From assembly GCA_012519365.1 (NCBI GenBank), contig JAAYQH010000015.1, forward strand, positions 1-13,031: a stretch of 13,031 bases of DNA, written 5' to 3'. The stretch is from Planctomycetota bacterium. GTDB lineage: Bacteria > Planctomycetota > Phycisphaerae > Sedimentisphaerales > Anaerohalosphaeraceae. Shown piece by piece: positions 6,087 through 12,898 of the stretch. A program made the translations under genes and the position numbers. Below the pieces are notes generated by a model, which had not been told where the DNA came from, made no database searches, and saw only the letters and a program-made list of their open reading frames with translations. Numbering within the stretch: the first letter of the stretch is position 1; each line of letters begins with the position of its first letter.

Positions 6087-7805
6087 TTAGGCCATTTCAA
6101 AGATATCCAGTCCGTCCATTTCATGCAGGCTTTTGCCTGTCGGAACCATCGGCCAGACGTTTTCTTCCGGATCCACATGAAAATCGACCACGATCGGACG
6201 GGTTTCCTTGAGCATTTTTTCGATCGCCTCGGGTACCTGTTCTTTTTTGTCCACACATAACCCGACCGCACCGAACGCCTCGGCAAGCCGGACAAAGTCC
6301 GGGTTCTTCAGCGAACTATGGGCGTACCGCCGGCCATAGAACAATTGCTGCCACTGTCGAACCATGCCCATAAAGCCGTTGTTCAGCAGGCAGACCTTGA
6401 TCGGCAGATTGTACATGACCGCGGTGCCCAGCTCGTTCATGGTCATATTAAAGCTGCTGTCGCCGTCTATATCAATGACTGTTTGGTCCGGGCAGCCCAA
6501 TTTGGCACCGATGGACGCCGGCAGGCCGAACCCCATCGTGCCCAGTCCGCCGGACGTAATCAATTGTCGCGGGCGTTTGAATTTGTAGAATTGTGCCGTC
6601 CACATCTGGTGCTGGCCGACGCCGGTGCAAATGAGCGCATCGCCGTTGGTTTGCCGGTACAGTTCTTCAATCACATATTGCGGCTTGATAACATCGGCGT
6701 TTCGATCATATCGGAACGGATACTTGGCCTTCCATTCGGCGATTTGTTCGAACCACTCTTTGCGAGGGCGATATTCAACCAGCTCGACCATCGCCTCAAG
6801 CACCTGTCGGGCATCGCCGACCACGGGGATATCGACCGTCACATTCTTGGAGATGCTGGACGGATCCAAATCAATATGAATGATTTTGGCATGCGGCGCG
6901 AAGGTCTCCAGCGAGCCGGTTACCCGATCGTCAAACCGAGCCCCGACCGAAATCAGCAAATCGCACTTCTGCACGGCGTAATTGGCATAGGCCGCTCCGT
7001 GCATGCCGAGCATATCCAGCGATTCGGGCCGGGTCTGGTCGTAGGCACCCAGCCCCATCAGCGTCATCGTAACGGGGATATTGGCCTTCTGGGCAAGTTG
7101 ACGCAGGGCATCGGAGGCCCCCGAGATAATCACGCCGCCGCCGACATAAAGCACCGGCCGCTGGGATTCATTGATCGCTTGAGTAGCGTTGGTGATCTGT
7201 CGAGAGTGACCCTGTGTGCGTATCTTGTAGCCAGGCAGAGTAATCTCGCTTTTGGGCGGAACAGGACACCGGGCTACCTGCATATTGACCGGCACATCAA
7301 TCAGAACCGGCCCCGGCCGTCCGGTCTGCGCAATATAAAACGCCTCTCGAAACGCCCGAGCCAGTTCAGCTGGATCCTTGATAATCACATTATGTTTGGT
7401 AATCGGCCGGGTAATGCCGGTGGTATCGGCCTCCTGAAAGGCATCATTGCCGATCAGATCGGTACGGACCTGGCCGGTAATGGCAACCAGTGGAATCGAA
7501 TCCATCATCGCCGTCGCCAGCCCCGTGGTCAGGTTGGTTGCGCCCGGCCCGGAGGTGGCCACGACCACGCCGACCTTGCCTGTTGCGCGGGCATAGGCAT
7601 CGGCCATGTGGCAGCCGCCCTGTTCGTGGCGGGGGATGATAAAATTGATGGGCGCATCGTACAATTTGTCAAAAAACGGCAGCACCACGCCGCCCAGATA
7701 GCCGAACATGGTGTCGACTCCCTGCTCAAGGAGCATATCGACCATGACCTGGCTGCCGGGCTTATAGACCATGCCGTTTGCATTATCTGTTGCTGTTTTT
7801 TCCAT
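6087..7805 (-). CDS. ilvB: Acetolactate synthase large (catalytic) subunit
   Basis: A 572-residue ThDP-dependent enzyme making 2-acetolactate or 2-aceto-2-hydroxybutyrate from pyruvate and 2-oxobutyrate, the first common step to Val, Leu and Ile. Domains run in family order: N-terminal ThDP-binding domain with catalytic Glu61 in RHEQGG, a central FAD-binding-type domain (about 200-340) with VGARFDDRVTG, and a C-terminal ThDP-pyrophosphate domain with GDSSFNM at 448-454 (Mg ligand Asp449) and LLNN with Asn476. The usual GDG is GDS here. The stretch IDIDGD...FNMT, NPDFVRLAEAFG and WPMVPTG recalls fungal mitochondrial AHAS more than E. coli IlvB or IlvI. AGGAG lies 6 nt before ATG. It forms an operon with ilvN. 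Confidence 0.96.
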   Translation of the reverse strand: MEKTATDNANGMVYKPGSQVMVDMLLEQGVDTMFGYLGGVVLPFFDKLYDAPINFIIPRHEQGGCHMADAYARATGKVGVVVATSGPGATNLTTGLATAMMDSIPLVAITGQVRTDLIGNDAFQEADTTGITRPITKHNVIIKDPAELARAFREAFYIAQTGRPGPVLIDVPVNMQVARCPVPPKSEITLPGYKIRTQGHSRQITNATQAINESQRPVLYVGGGVIISGASDALRQLAQKANIPVTMTLMGLGAYDQTRPESLDMLGMHGAAYANYAVQKCDLLISVGARFDDRVTGSLETFAPHAKIIHIDLDPSSISKNVTVDIPVVGDARQVLEAMVELVEYRPRKEWFEQIAEWKAKYPFRYDRNADVIKPQYVIEELYRQTNGDALICTGVGQHQMWTAQFYKFKRPRQLITSGGLGTMGFGLPASIGAKLGCPDQTVIDIDGDSSFNMTMNELGTAVMYNLPIKVCLLNNGFMGMVRQWQQLFYGRRYAHSSLKNPDFVRLAEAFGAVGLCVDKKEQVPEAIEKMLKETRPIVVDFHVDPEENVWPMVPTGKSLHEMDGLDIFEMA

Positions 7806-8226
7806 CTTATTCTCCTGAAAAGAGTTACAATTATTTGGCCGACGCAGCTAAAGCGGTGCACAAGGGGCATCAAACGCTCACACGACAACGCCCCGCGGCC
7901 GAAGCCATAGGCCAGGGCCGTCCGGGCATAGTCGAAGCGCAACGCAGGAGTGATGACTTAGCCGACAGGAAAACGAACATTTTGCGGCGTAGTTTGTCCG
8001 CGGGGAAGGGAAAGAATTCCGTGTTATGTCTTCACACCTGATAAACATCTTGTTATTCCAGCGTCCACGGCGTAAAAGGCTATGCCGGCCGACCCGTTTA
8101 CCCGCCCCAAGCGAATAAACTGATCAAGCCGGGTTGCAATACCCCGACCGCGGAACCAAAACCACATTCTTTTATGTTGTGTTTCAGGCCAAAACACTCT
8201 CTATTCCAGAGACTGTTTTGCAACAA
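7806..8226 (-). promoter_or_regulatory. Long ilvBN 5' leader with a strong 5' hairpin
   Basis: If transcription starts at about 8226 from the promoter at 8233-8261, the ilvB message carries about 420 untranslated nt. Near its 5' end is a long hairpin (8190-8220): seven plus five pairs with one G-G mismatch and a 5-nt loop. The rest is GC-rich, with short stems such as GGGT/ACCC. I looked for a leader peptide rich in Ile, Leu or Val and for T-box elements and found neither convincingly. The length suggests post-initiation control or a second promoter closer to ilvB. Confidence 0.4.
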
Positions 8227-8232
8227 TCGCAT

Positions 8233-8261
8233 ACTGTAGCCAATTTACCCCCTCCTGTCAA
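8233..8261 (-). promoter_or_regulatory. Candidate promoter of ilvBN
   Basis: On the minus strand a perfect -35 TTGACA (plus 8256-8261) and TACAGT (plus 8233-8238, 4 of 6) are 17 nt apart. It is back to back with the uvrA promoter. Confidence 0.55.
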
Positions 8262-8347
8262 TAGGGAGATTTTTTTTTACTGATTTTCCCCCAAAAAGCC
8301 CTCGCTGTCTTATCCGAATCGCTTGTGCCTGTACGGCTGGTGGGGTA

Positions 8348-8376
8348 TTGTAATGTCTCTGCCGGTATGCTACAAT
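8348..8376 (+). promoter_or_regulatory. Extended -10 promoter of uvrA
   Basis: TTGTAA (8348-8353, 4 of 6), 17 nt, then TACAAT (8371-8376, 5 of 6) preceded by TGC as an extended -10. Transcription would start near 8383, about 65 nt before the start codon. I see no clear LexA-type inverted repeat here. Confidence 0.55.
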
Positions 8377-8449
8377 GGCCTGTTTGCAGAACTGTTGATA
8401 ATCCGGATGAGAATATCTGGTTGTTGAGTAATATGGAGACAAAGCAGTC

Positions 8450-11320
8450 GTGAGTGAGCCGAAAGTCATTCGCATTACCGGTGCCGCCGAGCACAATCTC
8501 AAGGCTATCAACGTCGAAATCCCACGGGACAAGATGGTCGTTATTACCGGCATCAGCGGCTCAGGCAAGAGCAGCCTGGCCTTTGATACGATTTACGCCG
8601 AGGGACAACGCAAATACGTCGAGTCGCTCAGCGCATACGCTCGCCAGTTTCTCGAGCAGATGCAAAAACCCCAAGTCGAGCACATCGAAGGCCTGCCGCC
8701 GACGATTGCCATCGAGCAGCGCAGCGCCTCGAGCAATCCCCGCTCGACCGTCGCGACCACGACGGAAATCTATGACTATTGCCGTTTGTTGTTTGCCCGC
8801 ACCGGCACGCCGCACTGCTGGATCTGCGGACGTGAGATTACCAGCCAGCACACCACCCAGATCGTCAATTCTCTGATGGCCCGTCCGGAAGGGACGAGGC
8901 TGCAAATCTGTGCCCCGCTGATTCGAGGCCAAAAGGGCGAACATCACGACATTTTCACGCGAATTCAGCGCGAAGGGTTTGTGCGGGTCCGCATCGACGG
9001 CGTGGTGTATGACATCAAAAATCTTCCCAAATTGGACAAGAACAAAAAGCATGAAATCGCCGCGGTGGTGGACCGGCTGATTATTAAAGACGGCGTGCGT
9101 GTGCGTTTGGCCGATTCGATTGAAACGGCCCTCAAGATGGGCGACGGCGTGGTCATCGTGATGCTTCAGCAGCCTGAAGACACCAAAACCAACAACGGCA
9201 ACGGGTACTGGCAGGATGTGGTGTTCAGCGAAAAATATGCCTGCCCTGACCACCCGGAGGCGTCCCTGGCCGAGCTGAGTCCGCGGTTGTTCAGTTTCAA
9301 CGCGCCCTATGGGGCGTGTCCGGCCTGCGACGGGCTGGGGACAATCCTTGAGTTTGACCCCGATTTAATTGTGCCGGACAAAAGCATCTCGCTGGAAAAC
9401 GGCGCTATCGAGGCGTGGCGCAAAGGCGGCAAACGCATGAACATTTACTACAATCGACTTATCAAGCGGTTTTGCCGCACTTTCGGCATCAGCAAAAGCG
9501 AGCCATTCAGTGCTCTGCCGGCGCCGATTCGCAAGATTCTGCTGTATGGCACCACCCCCGAAGACGAAAGTACCTACGGCATGTCGTTTGAAGGGGTCAT
9601 CCCCAACCTCAAACGGCGATGGGAGACGACCACCAGCGAATTTGTCAAGGCCCGTTTGCATGGGTATCTGTCCGAGCAGCCCTGCCAGAGTTGCGGCGGT
9701 GCGCGTCTGCGTCCCGAGGCGGTTGCCGTGACCGTTGCCGACAAAAGCATCTGCGATGTGTCCCGCATGAGCATCGAAGAGGCCGAGGCGTTTTTCGGTT
9801 CCCTCCAGCTGGACGAGGAACACACGCTGATTGCTGCTCAGCCGCTCAAGGAAATCCGCGCCCGACTGAAGTTTATGATGGATGTGGGGCTGGGCTATCT
9901 GACGCTGGATCGCGCCAGTCGGACGCTGTCCGGCGGCGAGGCCCAGCGCATTCGACTGGCCACGCAGGTCGGCAGCGGACTGGTCGGCTGCTGCTATGTC
10001 CTCGACGAGCCGACCATCGGGCTGCATCGTCGCGACAATACCCGCCTGCTGAATCTGCTTCACAAATTGTGCGACATCGGCAATACGGTCATCATTGTCG
10101 AACATGACGACGATGTCATTCGTGTTGCCGATCACATCATCGATATCGGTCCGGCGGCCGGCAAACACGGCGGCGAGGTCGTCGCGACCGGCTCACTGGA
10201 GGACATCTGCCGCCAGCCGCGTTCGCTGACAGGCCAGTATATGAGCGGGGCCAAACGGATCGAAATGCCCGAACGCCGTCGCAAGGTCGTGATGAGCAAC
10301 TGCATCGAGGTCCGCGGCGCTCAGGAAAACAATCTCAAAAATATTAATGTTAAGTTTCCCCTCGGCGTGCTGACGTGCGTAACGGGGGTATCCGGCTCGG
10401 GCAAAAGCACTCTGGTGACAGAAATTCTGCTCAAAGGGCTGATGCGTCGGCTGTACGGCTCACGGGAAAAGCCCGGCAAACACAGAAACATCCTCGGCCT
10501 TAGCCGCATCGACAAGGTCATCGAGATTGACCAGTCGCCCATCGGCCGTACGCCGCGGAGCAATCCGGCCACTTATACCGGCGTGTTCGACCAGATTCGC
10601 GCCCTGTTTGCAATGACCCGCGAGGCCAAGATTCGCGGCTATAAACCCGGTCGATTCAGTTTCAATGTCAAGGGCGGACGCTGCGAATACTGCCAGGGAC
10701 AAGGCACCAAAAAGATCGAGATGCATTTTCTGCCCGATGTGTTCGTCGTTTGTCAGGAGTGCAAGGGCAGCCGCTACAATCCTGAAACCCTCCAAATCAC
10801 CTACAAGGGCAAAAACATCGCCGATGTGCTGGATATGCGAATCGACGAGGCCAAAACTTTCTTTGCCAATTTTCCCAAAATCGTCCGGCTTATCAAGGCC
10901 CTTTGCGATGTAGGGCTGGGGTATATGACACTGGGACAATCCAGCACCACCTTGTCCGGCGGCGAAGCGCAGCGGGTCAAACTGGCCTCGGAACTGGGCA
11001 AACCCGCCACCGGCCATACGCTGTATGTGCTGGACGAACCGACCACCGGCCTGCACTTTGCCGACATTCACAATCTGCTCAATGTGCTGCGGCGTCTGAC
11101 GGATATGGGCAACACCGTCATTGTCATTGAACACAATCTGGACGTGATTAAGATGGCCGACTATATCATTGACCTTGGCCCTGAAGGCGGTCTGCACGGC
11201 GGGCAGGTCATCGCCACCGGCACGCCGGAAAAAATCATCAAATCACAAACCAGCTACACCGCCCAATTTCTTAAAGAAAAATTACTGGAAGAGCAGCGTC
11301 TAAACGCATGCGCCCTATGA
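8450..11320 (+). CDS. uvrA: UvrABC excision nuclease subunit A
   Basis: Full-length UvrA of 956 residues (E. coli 940), the dimeric ATPase that finds bulky DNA lesions and loads UvrB in nucleotide excision repair. It has two ABC modules: Walker A at 34-41 (GISGSGKS) and 646-653 (GVSGSGKS), signatures LSGGE at 493-497 and 835-839, and Walker B Asp-Glu at 519-520 and 862-863. Zinc sites are C265-x2-H268 with C290-x2-C293, and C745-x2-C748 with C768-x2-C771. The first has His where E. coli has Cys. A CQSC pair precedes the first signature. The IDQSPIGRTPRSNPATYTG block is intact. The start is GTG at 8450 with GGAG 11 nt upstream, slightly long, but the ITGAAEHNLK homology begins at once. It stands alone, with no uvrB or uvrC nearby. 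Confidence 0.97.
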   Translation: MSEPKVIRITGAAEHNLKAINVEIPRDKMVVITGISGSGKSSLAFDTIYAEGQRKYVESLSAYARQFLEQMQKPQVEHIEGLPPTIAIEQRSASSNPRSTVATTTEIYDYCRLLFARTGTPHCWICGREITSQHTTQIVNSLMARPEGTRLQICAPLIRGQKGEHHDIFTRIQREGFVRVRIDGVVYDIKNLPKLDKNKKHEIAAVVDRLIIKDGVRVRLADSIETALKMGDGVVIVMLQQPEDTKTNNGNGYWQDVVFSEKYACPDHPEASLAELSPRLFSFNAPYGACPACDGLGTILEFDPDLIVPDKSISLENGAIEAWRKGGKRMNIYYNRLIKRFCRTFGISKSEPFSALPAPIRKILLYGTTPEDESTYGMSFEGVIPNLKRRWETTTSEFVKARLHGYLSEQPCQSCGGARLRPEAVAVTVADKSICDVSRMSIEEAEAFFGSLQLDEEHTLIAAQPLKEIRARLKFMMDVGLGYLTLDRASRTLSGGEAQRIRLATQVGSGLVGCCYVLDEPTIGLHRRDNTRLLNLLHKLCDIGNTVIIVEHDDDVIRVADHIIDIGPAAGKHGGEVVATGSLEDICRQPRSLTGQYMSGAKRIEMPERRRKVVMSNCIEVRGAQENNLKNINVKFPLGVLTCVTGVSGSGKSTLVTEILLKGLMRRLYGSREKPGKHRNILGLSRIDKVIEIDQSPIGRTPRSNPATYTGVFDQIRALFAMTREAKIRGYKPGRFSFNVKGGRCEYCQGQGTKKIEMHFLPDVFVVCQECKGSRYNPETLQITYKGKNIADVLDMRIDEAKTFFANFPKIVRLIKALCDVGLGYMTLGQSSTTLSGGEAQRVKLASELGKPATGHTLYVLDEPTTGLHFADIHNLLNVLRRLTDMGNTVIVIEHNLDVIKMADYIIDLGPEGGLHGGQVIATGTPEKIIKSQTSYTAQFLKEKLLEEQRLNACAL

Positions 11321-11353
11321 ACGAGGATGATAAGAGGATAATAATCCGTGCTG

Positions 11354-11527
11354 CTATCGTCGCCAGGCCGCTTTGCGCACCATCAGCGGGGGCAGCTGTT
11401 CAGGCTTGACGTGGTTCATATTCAGACGGACGCAGCTGTGTTGACTCGGATAAACACGGATTTCCGGTATCAGTTCCTCCGCCAGAGGAGGCAGTTTGGG
11501 ATACTGTTTTTTATGCCGTTTGAACAT
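11354..11527 (-). CDS. Possible small basic protein, 57 residues
   Basis: A short ORF reading MFKRHKKQYPKLPPLAEELI and ending with VRKAAWRR. The composition (proline, leucine, basic ends) and codon choice (CTG, GTC, CGT, CCG frequent) resemble neighbouring real genes more than random sequence does, and it fills an otherwise empty 400-bp gap. Against it, no Shine-Dalgarno is visible before the ATG and I recognise no family. No membrane segment or signal peptide is seen. It would be convergent with uvrA and divergent from the next gene. It could be a real small protein, a remnant of a longer gene, or chance. Confidence 0.35.
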   Translation of the reverse strand: MFKRHKKQYPKLPPLAEELIPEIRVYPSQHSCVRLNMNHVKPEQLPPLMVRKAAWRR

Positions 11528-11568
11528 GGGTCGTATTTGTTTGTCTGTTTTTAAATTCGTTTGTCGCC

Positions 11569-11593
11569 TGCCGAAAAGGACGGCGTGTTTTTT
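11569..11593 (+). terminator. Possible weak terminator
   Basis: TGCCG (11569-11573) and CGGCG (11581-11585) form a short stem including one G-U pair around AAAAGGA, followed by TG and six T. It could end uvrA read-through about 250 nt after its stop codon. The stem is short, so the call is tentative. Confidence 0.35.
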
Positions 11594-11662
11594 CTGAGGG
11601 TATATCGGCCGATGTTGAGGCCGAGTTTATCGCCCGGGTAAACCAAATTTTCGATTTGTGTC

Positions 11663-11691
11663 CTGTTTTTTTCAGACAGAAACGATATAAT
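11663..11691 (+). promoter_or_regulatory. Candidate promoter of the 239-residue gene
   Basis: A perfect -10 TATAAT (11686-11691) with a poor -35 CTGTTT (11663-11668) at 17 nt. The start near 11698 leaves a 22-nt leader, a sensible distance to the ribosome binding site of the next gene. Confidence 0.5.
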
Positions 11692-11720
11692 CGATACAAA
11701 CATAACTGAACGGAGAATCT

Positions 11721-12440
11721 ATGGAGTCCATCAATCGACAATCCAAGACGACGGTGCATCTGAGCGTGCAATATCTGTTGGCCGGGGCCTGGACGCCCGA
11801 GCGGGTGCGAACAGTGGAGTTCGAAAAGGCCCTGCTGGACAACGGCCTGGATTTTAGCCAAACCCAATCGCGGGAAAATGTCTTTACCCTGGTTCGCACA
11901 CACCCTTCGCACTTGCAGGTCAAACTCGAATCACCCGGCCCGCAGGTGGTCACCTTGCTGGTGCTGGCCAACAATCCGCAGTACGAACGAGAACTGTTCG
12001 GCAGAGACGCCGAGGCGGTCGTGCAGGCCTTTATACGAACCTGGCCGGCCGAGCATTACCAGATCTTGACCGTCAATTGCAAGATTCACCACCTTTACAG
12101 CGCCCAAACACATGCGTTTCAGTATCTCTGGGAAGAGCGGCTGGCCCAGTCGCCGGAGGATTTTCGACTCCTGGGCGGTCGTCCCGTTGCCGGCGGGGGG
12201 TTGCGGCTGATTATGCCGCCGCATGCCGTCAAGGAGGACGATGACCCGACTTCCATTGAAATCCGCGTCGAGTCCTTTCTGCGGGAGCCGAAAAAAGTCT
12301 TTATCGAAACGGCCTTTACCTGGCCCAAACCCCGCATAGTCAGCGCCGAACAGAGTTTTGACCCGCCGCGGTACATCGAACAAACCGAACAATTCGCCGC
12401 CAACGAGGTCTGGAACTTCCTGACTCGACGGCAGGAATAA
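11721..12440 (+). CDS. Hypothetical soluble protein, 239 residues
   Basis: The family is not recognised. The protein is soluble-looking, with no signal peptide and no membrane span. An N-terminal strand (TTVHLSVQYLL) is followed by alternating hydrophobic strands (TLLVLANN, YQILTVNCKIHH, GLRLIMPP, SIEIRVESFL, KVFIETAFTW), so it is probably an alpha/beta or beta-rich domain. The tail (QTEQFAANEVWNFLTRRQE) looks helical. The layout of a beta-rich core with a final amphipathic helix faintly recalls the TIGR04255 family, but this is only an impression. The ribosome binding site GGAGA (11712-11716) is 4 nt from ATG, and a TATAAT box lies 29 nt upstream of the start. It appears monocistronic: the next promoter starts 41 bp after the stop. 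Its coding quality is good; its function is unknown. Confidence 0.8.
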   Translation: MESINRQSKTTVHLSVQYLLAGAWTPERVRTVEFEKALLDNGLDFSQTQSRENVFTLVRTHPSHLQVKLESPGPQVVTLLVLANNPQYERELFGRDAEAVVQAFIRTWPAEHYQILTVNCKIHHLYSAQTHAFQYLWEERLAQSPEDFRLLGGRPVAGGGLRLIMPPHAVKEDDDPTSIEIRVESFLREPKKVFIETAFTWPKPRIVSAEQSFDPPRYIEQTEQFAANEVWNFLTRRQE

Positions 12441-12481
12441 GTCCAAGATAGTCTGTTTTGGGTGAAATATCCGGTTTTTCC

Positions 12482-12511
12482 TTGACACTTTCAAAATGAT
12501 TTGTCTATAAT
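12482..12511 (+). promoter_or_regulatory. Consensus sigma-70 promoter with no obvious protein gene downstream
   Basis: TTGACA (12482-12487) and TATAAT (12506-12511) both match consensus perfectly, 18 nt apart, in AT-rich DNA. It is the strongest promoter in the window. No ORF with good coding quality follows on this strand, but a dense set of inverted repeats does. Confidence 0.75.
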
Positions 12512-12539
12512 AATATAAGATTTGTGTATAATTATATGA
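12498..12539 (+). repeat. Tandem 21-bp repeat duplicating the -10 box
   Basis: Two adjacent 21-bp units (12498-12518 and 12519-12539), both starting GATTTGT and both carrying TATAAT, match at 18 of 21 positions. The second TATAAT (12527-12532) has no good -35. It could give a second start site near 12539. Confidence 0.7.
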
Positions 12540-12831
12540 AGATACTAATAGTGTCGTTTTACGACGGGACGTTTCGTTCGAAATCCACCAGATTTCAACA
12601 CACAGAAACGTCGAGGTAAAACGGCGCCCCCTCGTATCGACAAAGATACAGGGGGTGCTGCTCTCGTAGTCTGTGTGGGCTTCTGGTGGAGCCTCGAACG
12701 AATGCGGGCGGCAGTATCCCCTGTATCTTTTTGTGTTTCCTGCCGCTCCAATATCCTTTTATGCTCTTTCTGCCGCATAATGCGGGTTCGGGGCGGTGTT
12801 GGTACAATCTATAAGCCGCCCTGACATCTTT
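12540..12831 (+). ncRNA. Candidate structured non-coding RNA (unclassified)
   Basis: About 290 nt of noncoding sequence behind a consensus promoter, saturated with complementary segments. Fold 1 is a rod: 12573-12581 with 12694-12702 (9 bp), 12584-12592 with 12682-12690 (9 bp) and 12599-12606 with 12670-12677 (8 bp), then a bubble (15 and 9 nt) and an apical hairpin of 12622-12631 with 12651-12660, topped by GTATC/GATAC. Fold 2 uses the same bases: CGTTTTAC (12555-12562) with GTAAAACG (12616-12623), GACGTTTC (12568-12575) with GAAACGTC (12605-12612), and GAAATC/GATTTC inside. A third option pairs 12642-12654 with 12718-12730 over 13 perfect bp. GGGCGG (12791-12796) with CCGCCC (12816-12821) and a CTTTT may mark the 3' end. 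Motifs of tmRNA, RNase P RNA and SRP RNA are absent. The rod-bubble-hairpin plan recalls 6S RNA, but a MITE-like repeat is equally open. Confidence 0.4.
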
Positions 12832-12877
12832 TGAAAAATCTGATAAAAAGGCGAAATTTCGGGGAAGGAGGCAGATT

Positions 12878-12898
12878 ATGCTTGACGATACTGGATAA
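12878..12898 (+). CDS. Micro-ORF of six codons behind a perfect Shine-Dalgarno
   Basis: AAGGAGG (12865-12871) lies 6 nt before an ATG that reads M-L-D-D-T-G and then stops. The ribosome site is the best in the window, yet the frame is tiny. It could be a translated leader for a gene beyond the window edge, the remains of a lost gene, or chance. Confidence 0.2.
   Translation: MLDDTG

Noticed and set aside
6318..7910. A 530-codon open frame antisense to ilvB.
   Set aside because: It is the shadow of a GC-biased real gene: it mirrors ilvB almost exactly, has His/Arg/Gly/Asn-rich composition without domains, and lacks a proper ribosome binding site.
7806..8080. Short minus-strand ORFs in the ilvB leader, considered as attenuator leader peptides, and a GGTTCCGCGG stretch considered as a T-box.
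   Set aside because: The ORFs lack Shine-Dalgarno sites and runs of Ile, Leu or Val codons. The T-box-like stretch lies far from the 3' end of the leader and no terminator/antiterminator pair follows it.
8251..8278. CTCC/GGAG followed by nine T, resembling a plus-strand terminator.
   Set aside because: The stem is only 4 bp and no plus-strand gene lies upstream to be terminated; the sequence is better explained as part of the divergent promoter region.
12575..12590. TTCGAAA followed by TCCACCA, recalling the T-loop and CCA end of a tRNA or tmRNA.
   Set aside because: The spacing is wrong (no paired T-stem, no room for an acceptor arm) and no other tRNA arms are present.
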